Virus record (IMG/VR): IMGVR_UViG_3300020451_000062
Span: 1-28,070 of that record
Origin: a virus
Reading direction: 5' to 3' (one strand)
DNA: 28,070 bases
This document shows, piece by piece, positions 1 to 6,433 of the stretch. The notes beneath the pieces are model-generated. The model did no database searches. It had not been told where the DNA came from and saw only the letters and a program-made list of their open reading frames with translations. The position numbers were made by a program, and so were the translations under genes. The stretch's first letter is position 1, and each line of letters starts with the position of its first letter.

Positions 1-2
1 GC

Positions 3-596
3 AGTGTGACCAATCAAGCTATACAGGTTTTACAGGGACCATATATCACTAACACTTATGGTGGTGGTATACAATGTCAAGGTGCAACACTCAACGTTAC
101 ACCATATGCAACAGGTAGTGCAACAAGTCAAAAGCCATTTGAAGATTATTGGGATTCGCCAGTGTACGACATGTCTGACTTAGATGATAATGGTGTGCTG
201 GACAATCCTGGGAACATACTCTACTACGTTCCTACAAGAACAGCACAGAAAGATAACTATAATATTTCACTAGGTGTTAGTGCTACATGGTCAAAACCAT
301 TAGACCAAGAGGCACAACAGCAATGTAAAGAAGCAGTAGCAACACAGATAGCGTTACAAAAGCAAGTGACCGCAAACAAAAGATTAGATTTTGAGGTTGC
401 ACGATTAAAAAATTGTGGTGAATTAATGAAGGCTGGAATATCCTTCCATCCAAAGTCGCCATACTATAGCATATGTGCAGACGTTGTGGTACAGAATGTG
501 AATACCGTTGCTCCACATGGACATAATATTCCTCCTAAGATCACTGCTAATGGTAATGCTAGTGATCTAAAGACTATATCAATTGGCGATAAGTAA
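3..596 (+). CDS. Conserved cyanophage-type hypothetical protein, probably virion-associated (5' end outside window)
   Basis: This is the only plus-strand gene in the window. The frame is open to the left edge with no stop, so the gene probably starts upstream; a GTG at position 6 is a possible start, but no upstream context is available to judge it. The visible ~197 residues have a Gly/Thr/Tyr-rich N-terminal part, then a charged, probably helical stretch (QEAQQQCKEAV to VARLKNCGEL), then a Pro/His-rich end. There is no signal peptide or membrane segment in the visible part. I recognise the general type as a conserved T4-like cyanophage protein of unknown role; a virion role is inference only. 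Its last 23 bases overlap the end of the convergent peptide deformylase gene, and I see no terminator between them. Confidence 0.6.
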   Translation, partial: SVTNQAIQVLQGPYITNTYGGGIQCQGATLNVTPYATGSATSQKPFEDYWDSPVYDMSDLDDNGVLDNPGNILYYVPTRTAQKDNYNISLGVSATWSKPLDQEAQQQCKEAVATQIALQKQVTANKRLDFEVARLKNCGELMKAGISFHPKSPYYSICADVVVQNVNTVAPHGHNIPPKITANGNASDLKTISIGDK

Positions 597-1014
597 TACC
601 TTCCATGTGATCGTATTCATGTAAGAATATTCTCGCAGATAATCCATCCAACTTTAACTTATGGATTTTTTTATCTACATCTTCATATTTAACAATAATT
701 TTTTTAGGTCTTGTTATCTTTAAAAATAAATCTGGATAAGATAAACAACCCTCTTCCATTTCAACTTCTTCTGTATACGATTTGATGATACGAGGATTGA
801 AACATACTATGATCTCATTATATTCAATATCTCTTACCATTACAAACGCTCTTTCTGATATACCTATTTGATTAGCAGACAATCCTATACCGTTATGATG
901 AATCATACTATCAATCAATGTTTTTGATAGAAACTGTCTGTCTAAATTGTAGCTACACGAATCAATTCTCTTATGCAACAAAGGATCTTCTGATTTAATT
1001 AGATCTCTTATCAT
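574..1014 (-). CDS. def: Peptide deformylase, short cyanophage type
   Basis: This enzyme removes the formyl group from the N-terminal methionine of nascent proteins in the cytoplasm. All three family motifs are present in order: GIGLSANQ (residues 42-49), EGCLS (88-92, metal ligand Cys90) and HEYDH (132-136, two His metal ligands and the catalytic Glu). At 146 aa it is shorter than typical bacterial enzymes (about 165-170 aa) and stops soon after motif III, so the C-terminal helix is missing; cyanophage and organellar-type forms are known to be short in this way. Its ATG overlaps the TGA of the upstream virion/membrane gene as ATGA, so it is translated at the end of the late membrane-protein run. 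For cyanophage PDFs it has been proposed that they act on photosystem II D1 and other host or phage proteins; that role here is inference. Confidence 0.96.
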   Translation of the reverse strand: MIRDLIKSEDPLLHKRIDSCSYNLDRQFLSKTLIDSMIHHNGIGLSANQIGISERAFVMVRDIEYNEIIVCFNPRIIKSYTEEVEMEEGCLSYPDLFLKITRPKKIIVKYEDVDKKIHKLKLDGLSARIFLHEYDHMEGITYRQLI

Positions 1015-1772
1015 TTCTTCTTTCTAACTTTTAAAGGAGGTAATCCTTTCTTCTCACGATATTTATTTGCTACTATCTCACTTTTAGATAACCCACGATG
1101 GATACCTGCTTTCTTTTGTAGAGTAGCGATAGCTTTTTTTACAGCAGGTTTAATTAATCTCAATAGTAATGGTGTTGCTGCAGCTCCTGCTGTTGCAATC
1201 ACTGCGATTGCTAGTGTCGTGGATGCTTGATTTGTAGAAGGTAAAAATTTTTCAGCAGGTGTAGTAGGTTCATACAATGTTATACAGATCTTACCATCAG
1301 CACTAAGTTCATGACCAGTTACTTTCTCATCACCAGACTGTGTGAGGTCACCAACTCTCAGTTGAGCAGGACCTGGACATGCAACGTCTGTGGGTATGTT
1401 TGATGGAACCTCGGGTGAGTCTATGTCTGGTGGTTCTGGTGGTGGAACAACAGGAGGAACTGGTGCCTCTTGAGTTATAGTTAATTGATCTGGTTCATAG
1501 TCCATCGCATCATACGATGGATATTCTGCATCACAAAACACCATGATGTTATCTTCATCATCTTTGATGATCTGATTGTTCCTATCACTAAACTCATGTG
1601 CTTCAACGCACCCAGGCATATCAATAATAGGATTACCTATTATAACTGTAGCAGGGGGTGCGTATGGAATGACTTGAGTTGGAGTTGTAAGTAGAAACTC
1701 TGGTATATCGGCGTTATATATCCCTACATCTTTTATGTAAGAATTGTGGATATGTATTTTTGGGATCGTCAT
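1011..1772 (-). CDS. Hypothetical protein with proline-rich centre and C-terminal membrane segment
   Basis: I do not recognise a family with a known function. The 253-aa product has an acidic N-terminal half, a proline-rich linker around residues 103-130 (PVPPVVPPPEPPDID and nearby), then one hydrophobic Ala-rich stretch near residues 185-203 (LAIAVIATAGAAATPLLLRL) and a strongly basic tail ending in RKKK. This fits a single-pass membrane or membrane-inserting protein with a cytoplasmic basic tail. The gene lies between a membrane-anchored protein gene (gap of 6 bases) and def (ATGA overlap), in a run downstream of a late promoter motif. A virion or lysis-related role is plausible but not shown. 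No clear Shine-Dalgarno sequence precedes its ATG. Confidence 0.8.
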   Translation of the reverse strand: MTIPKIHIHNSYIKDVGIYNADIPEFLLTTPTQVIPYAPPATVIIGNPIIDMPGCVEAHEFSDRNNQIIKDDEDNIMVFCDAEYPSYDAMDYEPDQLTITQEAPVPPVVPPPEPPDIDSPEVPSNIPTDVACPGPAQLRVGDLTQSGDEKVTGHELSADGKICITLYEPTTPAEKFLPSTNQASTTLAIAVIATAGAAATPLLLRLIKPAVKKAIATLQKKAGIHRGLSKSEIVANKYREKKGLPPLKVRKKK

Positions 1773-1778
1773 AAGACA

Positions 1779-2393
1779 TTAGCAATTCTTATTCAAATCC
1801 TCAGCCATACCTCCACCTATTTCTGCACCTTGATTACCACCAAACATTGCTACCCAACCAGCAGCGACCCAACCAATAAAGGGAATACCAGAGAGAGCAG
1901 GAGCAGCACTAGCACCAATTGATGTGCCTACTAAACGTCCTGTGCCTTCTGCACTTCCGATTGCTTTGATACATGCTTCTGATTGCCTAGCCTGCGTGAT
2001 TGCAGTTGCCTGAGCACCTGTTAAACCAGGTTTCATATCTATCCATGATCTTCCGTTTGATACAGGTCCTCCTTGGTTGATCTGACCATCCATGAAGTAT
2101 TCTTCTACTACCTTCTCTGTATTATTTGCGAGTCCTAAGAATCCTGACTTGACCTTGATATCTTTTGTGATATATGCAGTCTTAGGATCGTTTGCACTAT
2201 ATGAAATAACATAACTATCATCTGTTACACTTGCCTTGTATGATGTGTAAGGACCTACAGGTATATCCAAACTTGGTAACTTGGGTGCTTCTTTTCTACT
2301 TGCAATGTAACCTATCATACCAAGATGTGAGACAGCGAATAGACTGCCTACCACACCAAATGATATCCACTTCCACTTATTAGTAAGTAACAT
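1779..2393 (-). CDS. Hypothetical membrane-anchored protein, glycine-rich C-terminus
   Basis: A 204-aa protein of unknown function. After a short basic N-terminus (MLLTNKWKW) a hydrophobic segment at about residues 10-30 could be an uncleaved signal anchor. The middle is polar. The last ~50 residues are rich in Gly and Ala with small-residue spacing (GTSIGASAAPALSG, then FIGWVAAGWVAMFGG), a pattern seen in membrane-interacting or helix-packing regions. The start is well supported: GAGG lies six bases before the ATG at the end of the preceding gene. It belongs to the run of small late membrane proteins at 3038-1011. No enzyme motif is visible. Confidence 0.8.
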   Translation of the reverse strand: MLLTNKWKWISFGVVGSLFAVSHLGMIGYIASRKEAPKLPSLDIPVGPYTSYKASVTDDSYVISYSANDPKTAYITKDIKVKSGFLGLANNTEKVVEEYFMDGQINQGGPVSNGRSWIDMKPGLTGAQATAITQARQSEACIKAIGSAEGTGRLVGTSIGASAAPALSGIPFIGWVAAGWVAMFGGNQGAEIGGGMAEDLNKNC

Positions 2394-2401
2394 AATAACC
2401 T

Positions 2402-2623
2402 CTAGAAAGGCATAGGAACAGGTAAATCTATAGGACCACTAGTGCTATCTGGTAGCATGTCTGGTAAAGATCCAGTAACTGATCCTAAAGCTGCTTCTGT
2501 AATTTTTGATTTAACGTCTTCAATGATTGCATCCTTTCTAATGAACACATATCCACCGAGACCAACTACTCCTAGTGCTACTACGCCTGAGAAGATAGCG
2601 ATTCCATTAATAATTTTTTGCAT
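2402..2623 (-). CDS. Small single-pass membrane protein
   Basis: A 73-aa protein with a hydrophobic, glycine-rich N-terminal segment (about residues 7-28, ending in GLGGYVFIRKD) followed by a polar, proline-ending C-terminal half. The positive residues just after the hydrophobic stretch suggest the C-terminal part could face the cytoplasm, but topology is uncertain. It follows the 136-aa membrane protein gene by 4 bases, so the two are probably co-translated. The function is unknown. Small late membrane proteins grouped like this in phages can be virion, lysis or superinfection-exclusion proteins, and the sequence does not decide among these. Confidence 0.75.
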   Translation of the reverse strand: MQKIINGIAIFSGVVALGVVGLGGYVFIRKDAIIEDVKSKITEAALGSVTGSLPDMLPDSTSGPIDLPVPMPF

Positions 2624-2627
2624 GATT

Positions 2628-3038
2628 TTATTTTGAGTCAGGGACTATTTTTACAGGACCTTGTTCGATCCTTATTGTTTGAGCAGGAGCAGTCTCGGAT
2701 GCCTTAGCGATAAGAAACTCCATATCTTTTTTAGATATGTTAGCACCACCACCACCATCAGCATCTTTCTTTTTCTTACCTCCAGCGGCGACGCCAAAAG
2801 TAGCTAAAGTTCCTGTGAAGACCGAAGCTATAAAGGTCGGATCAATTCTTTCTCCTCTTTCGTAACCTGGAATTTTAACATAATTTAAAGTCAAAATCCC
2901 TGCGGACCACACTAAAACGATCACTCTTATGAGTGTCGCTAAGTATTGGAGTTGTTCCTCCTTATCCTCAGCTACTTCTTTAAGTTTACCAAGAGGACCT
3001 TTCGGTTTTTCTTCGGCAACTTTTTTTGTGTCTGCCAT
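2628..3038 (-). CDS. Two-membrane-segment protein, holin-like candidate
   Basis: The 136-aa product has a highly charged N-terminus (residues 1-32), a first hydrophobic segment at about 33-52, a short polar loop (YERGERIDP), a second hydrophobic segment at about 67-84, and then a basic KKKK cluster and a Gly/charged tail. Two membrane segments with charged ends are compatible with a holin or a holin-like virion membrane protein, but no endolysin gene lies nearby and many cyanophage virion membrane proteins look similar, so this is only a candidate. It is the first gene after the late promoter motif at 3058-3065. There is no recognisable Shine-Dalgarno sequence; the ~20 bases before the ATG are A/T-rich. 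Confidence 0.75.
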   Translation of the reverse strand: MADTKKVAEEKPKGPLGKLKEVAEDKEEQLQYLATLIRVIVLVWSAGILTLNYVKIPGYERGERIDPTFIASVFTGTLATFGVAAGGKKKKDADGGGGANISKKDMEFLIAKASETAPAQTIRIEQGPVKIVPDSK

Positions 3039-3057
3039 AATATTTTATTTGCTGTTC

Positions 3058-3065
3058 TATTTATA
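3058..3065 (-). promoter_or_regulatory. T4-like late promoter motif TATAAATA
   Basis: On the minus strand this reads TATAAATA, the full T4 late consensus (gp55-type -10 element). It lies in the 27-base gap between the protease gene and the 136-aa membrane gene, about 20 bases upstream of the latter's ATG. Transcription would start only some 13 bases before the ATG, giving a very short leader without a Shine-Dalgarno sequence. Confidence 0.7.
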
Positions 3066-6000
3066 CTAGTTTTCTGGTGGTCTATAAGTATTTCCTCTAG
3101 GGTATAGTAATCCTGTTCTAGGTCTCTTGTCTTTTAGAAATTCTCTACTTGAATTAAGATAACATGCATCTGTTATTGCATTACCATTTAAAAAATCATA
3201 ATGATCTATCTCTGCAAAGGCACCTGACGCTGTGTTTGCTGGTACTGCAATTTCATCAACTTCATCAAAGAATCTAGGAAATATTTGACCGTTATTAAGT
3301 AAAGCAAATGGTCTACCAGGAGAAATGTAAACAGTTGGATTGAGATATGTAAGTGTATAATTTAAAGATCCTGGAAGAGGTCCTTGAGTCCATATATGTG
3401 GTACTGGTGGGAAACCAATTGCTTTCTTATTGATTGTTTGATCACGCATCTCAACATTATCAAGAGACATAGTGTAGTTGAGTCTAGGAGGTGGTGTTTG
3501 GTCTGTCCACTGATGTGGTACTGGTGGAAACCCAATTGGTTTTTTATTAACTGCTTGGTCACGCATCTGAATATCGCTCATCCCAAAAGTATGGTTTCCA
3601 TATGCTTTTGTTCCATTCTGCATACTAGGATCATTAAGATGTGCGTTGCCTGGTTGGAAAGCAAGAGTCCAGTTTCCATCAATAGCAGGATTAACTTTCC
3701 AATACTTATCCAGTTCACTAGAACATTGATTAGTAAACTGAAAGTTTCCTGGAACTGCTGGAGAACCACCAGTGTGTGATCTTATATTATTAACGCCACT
3801 AGCTGTAAGAATAAAATTATATGTTTGTGCGTTACCCGTAGAAGTATCCGTTACTGTTACATTGAAAGATGTATCTTGAAAATAACTACTACTAGCAGAT
3901 GATTGAAGATATCCTGTGGATGTATTGAATATTAAATTGGTACCAATTAAACTATCACCACTAATAGTCCAAGGTCCTACATCAACTGTCTCTCCACCAG
4001 ATGTAACAGCACTTGAGTATCCTAGATTAATGTTTACAACAGATCCATGTGCAATCGGACTCTGACTGATTGTTCCTTGTGCTTGATCCCATGTAAATGT
4101 TTTCTCAACAAATGGGAAGATAGCACCATTGTTTACTGAGGAGGTAAATGTAACTGTTGTAGGATCGAAGTATCCAGCATCAACAGGAAGACCAGTACCA
4201 ACACCTGTACCAGTATTATTAGCTTCTTGTGCATCAGTTCTAGTGGTTAGAGATACACTTCCAAAATGAGGACCATCAGTTTCCTGATGCGTATCAGTAA
4301 TAATACCCATAGAAAATGGTCCACTACCACCAACATCAGTATTGGTTGATGTGAATACATTACCAGTACCAAGATCAATTGTTATACTATTTGCGAGAGC
4401 ATCTTCAGCAGTGATACCCCACCATTGTCTAAGTGCTTCGGTTAAATTAATATTACCTACGATGGTTGCTATAGGAGAAGGTGTTCTGATCTGTACTTTC
4501 TTTCCTACTTTTCCTATAAAATAACCAGCATCTGCTGGGTTAAATTTGACTACAAGTAGAGAAGATGCGTTAGTGGTACTAAATGGATTAGAAACAAGTT
4601 CTCTTTCATCCATCAGATTAAGAGGATAATTAGTACTCCTACCAGCATCTGTTCTATGTCCTGCATTAGTAGTACGAATCCAGTCCTTTGCTTTTTGTGG
4701 TAGATTACTAGTGGTAGCATCGTAACCATTATGCTCAAGCCATGTCGCTATGATACCAGCAACAATAGGTGTAGAGAAAGAAGTTCCTGAAATATTATCA
4801 TAGGTTGTACTACCACTTCCATAAGAAGTATTAGCACTCCATTCATAATCAGGACATACGATTCTTTGACCTGGAGCATAGACATCTACAGAGTTTCCAT
4901 AGTTAGAAAAGTCTGCAACATTATCACCAGGTTCAGTAGCACCAACAACAATCTTAGGTTGATCAAAATCCTCTGCATTAAATCTTAAATCTTTTGGTCC
5001 TCCAGTCCTAGCTCCAGTTTTAAATTTTGCTTGTAGAGGACCTAAGAATGTATCACTTGCTGATATAAATCCATTACCAGCAGAGCGACAAATAATAATA
5101 TTATTTGATCTAGAAACAGTGCTTTCAATCTCATCTAAAATTTCTAGTTCATTGTATGGATAGTCTGTACCAGAATCATTTAATTCAATTATAGGATTAC
5201 TTCCACTGGGAGTGGTAGCACCAAAAGAAGCGTTAATAATCGCTGGTCTATTATTACCTTTGTAGTAAGCACTACTAGGATTATTATGATCTATAACTGC
5301 TTGATATGCTGAAGCAAGATCAGAAAAGGTAGCACCCAGATTACTATTGAATGCTTTAAGTGAATAGATTCTTATATCCTTAGCAATTCCATATCTCCAT
5401 CCAGAAGCTAGAATTGCACAGTTAGTTCCATGTCCATTATCATCCTCATTAGTATTTCCAACACCACTGTAGTTACTTAACTCATATACTCTATAGTCTC
5501 CTTGTTCTGATGTACCAGTTAAACTACTTCTATTGTCTGGATCATATAATTCTGGATGAAGTGCTGCTGTTGAACCAGTAGGTCTACTCGCACCTCTAAC
5601 TCCACTATCAATAATATAAAGATCAACACCATCACCCGTTTGGGTATAAGTGTATTGATTATTAAGTGCTGATCTATTTTTCTTTGAAATTCTATCTAGA
5701 TGCCACGCATTTAATCTATAGCTGAAACTACCATGTCTTGCTGGAGATGATTGATATCTGTACATCCCAGGTTGATTAGGACAATAAGGATATAAAACAG
5801 GTGGAGTGTAATTACTAGTCTGAGGTGGACCTTGAAAACTATAATTTGATTGATGACTACTACTACCAGGTGCATAGTTACCAGCGTTCCAATTACTTCC
5901 TGTGTATTCTACACCACCATTCCATATACCATCAGGAGTTGTAGATAATCTCAGTGGATAATTAGTATTTGATGAGTCGTTTTGTCTAAAGTAAAATGTG

Positions 6001-6422
6001 TATCCTGATCCCCCAGCAATACTAATTCCTGGTTTGTACCAAGTGGACTGATCAAATGAGTATTCAAATACAGGTTGTCCGTCCCACTGAACAACACGGA
6101 ACCATCTATACTGACCACCAGCAGATGTAGCCCACGTTGTATCTTGACTTGCTTCTAAACTAACTTCTGTTTCTATATCTTCTACGATAACTTCTTCTTT
6201 TATAGGATCTAATTCAATAGTTGTATCCCAAAAACATCTATGTCCACAATCATTAACATTACCTTTTACTTGGTCAATATTTTCATCAGGAATATCAAAA
6301 CTTATTATACGAAAACTTTCAAGACTCTGATGAAACTGAGCATAAGGAACTCTCGCTTCAATAGAAGCACGAATCTCTTCGAGAGGAGAATTACCACACG
6401 CTTTTACTATTAACCTTTTCAT
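3066..6422 (-). CDS. Virion-type protein with subtilisin/proteinase-K-like (S8) protease domain
   Basis: An 1118-aa multidomain protein. Residues ~1-60 resemble an I9-type protease propeptide (short beta-alpha-beta pattern). Residues ~100-235 look like a degraded cupredoxin-like domain (Cys214, Met220 kept). Residues ~238-580 form an S8 peptidase domain with the whole catalytic set: Asp272 in IIDSG, His331 in NGHGT, oxyanion Asn450 in SAGN and Ser548 in GTSFSTP; the preceding WHLDRI also matches proteinase-K-type enzymes. After that come beta-rich regions, including an Ig-like stretch around 790-890, and two tandem 39-residue repeats near 940-1020. It lies among fibre genes, so it is probably a structural component. 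Whether the protease matures virion proteins, cuts itself or degrades host surface or matrix proteins cannot be told. An ATG lies 11 bases after the preceding gene. Confidence 0.9.
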   Translation of the reverse strand: MKRLIVKACGNSPLEEIRASIEARVPYAQFHQSLESFRIISFDIPDENIDQVKGNVNDCGHRCFWDTTIELDPIKEEVIVEDIETEVSLEASQDTTWATSAGGQYRWFRVVQWDGQPVFEYSFDQSTWYKPGISIAGGSGYTFYFRQNDSSNTNYPLRLSTTPDGIWNGGVEYTGSNWNAGNYAPGSSSHQSNYSFQGPPQTSNYTPPVLYPYCPNQPGMYRYQSSPARHGSFSYRLNAWHLDRISKKNRSALNNQYTYTQTGDGVDLYIIDSGVRGASRPTGSTAALHPELYDPDNRSSLTGTSEQGDYRVYELSNYSGVGNTNEDDNGHGTNCAILASGWRYGIAKDIRIYSLKAFNSNLGATFSDLASAYQAVIDHNNPSSAYYKGNNRPAIINASFGATTPSGSNPIIELNDSGTDYPYNELEILDEIESTVSRSNNIIICRSAGNGFISASDTFLGPLQAKFKTGARTGGPKDLRFNAEDFDQPKIVVGATEPGDNVADFSNYGNSVDVYAPGQRIVCPDYEWSANTSYGSGSTTYDNISGTSFSTPIVAGIIATWLEHNGYDATTSNLPQKAKDWIRTTNAGHRTDAGRSTNYPLNLMDERELVSNPFSTTNASSLLVVKFNPADAGYFIGKVGKKVQIRTPSPIATIVGNINLTEALRQWWGITAEDALANSITIDLGTGNVFTSTNTDVGGSGPFSMGIITDTHQETDGPHFGSVSLTTRTDAQEANNTGTGVGTGLPVDAGYFDPTTVTFTSSVNNGAIFPFVEKTFTWDQAQGTISQSPIAHGSVVNINLGYSSAVTSGGETVDVGPWTISGDSLIGTNLIFNTSTGYLQSSASSSYFQDTSFNVTVTDTSTGNAQTYNFILTASGVNNIRSHTGGSPAVPGNFQFTNQCSSELDKYWKVNPAIDGNWTLAFQPGNAHLNDPSMQNGTKAYGNHTFGMSDIQMRDQAVNKKPIGFPPVPHQWTDQTPPPRLNYTMSLDNVEMRDQTINKKAIGFPPVPHIWTQGPLPGSLNYTLTYLNPTVYISPGRPFALLNNGQIFPRFFDEVDEIAVPANTASGAFAEIDHYDFLNGNAITDACYLNSSREFLKDKRPRTGLLYPRGNTYRPPEN
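3382..3598 (-). repeat. Tandem ~117-base repeat inside the protease gene
   Basis: Two adjacent in-frame copies encode the shared pattern MRDQ.(V/I)NKK.IGFPPVPH.WT, once with AVNKKP and once with TINKKA, separated by about 39 codons. The copies are also similar at DNA level (for example TGTGGTACTGGTGG in both, read on the plus strand), which suggests a fairly recent duplication. Confidence 0.8.
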
Positions 6423-6433
6423 CGTACCCCCGA

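Noticed and set aside
574-620. Possible bidirectional terminator at the convergent gene ends
   Set aside because: No stem-loop with a T-run is visible on either strand there.
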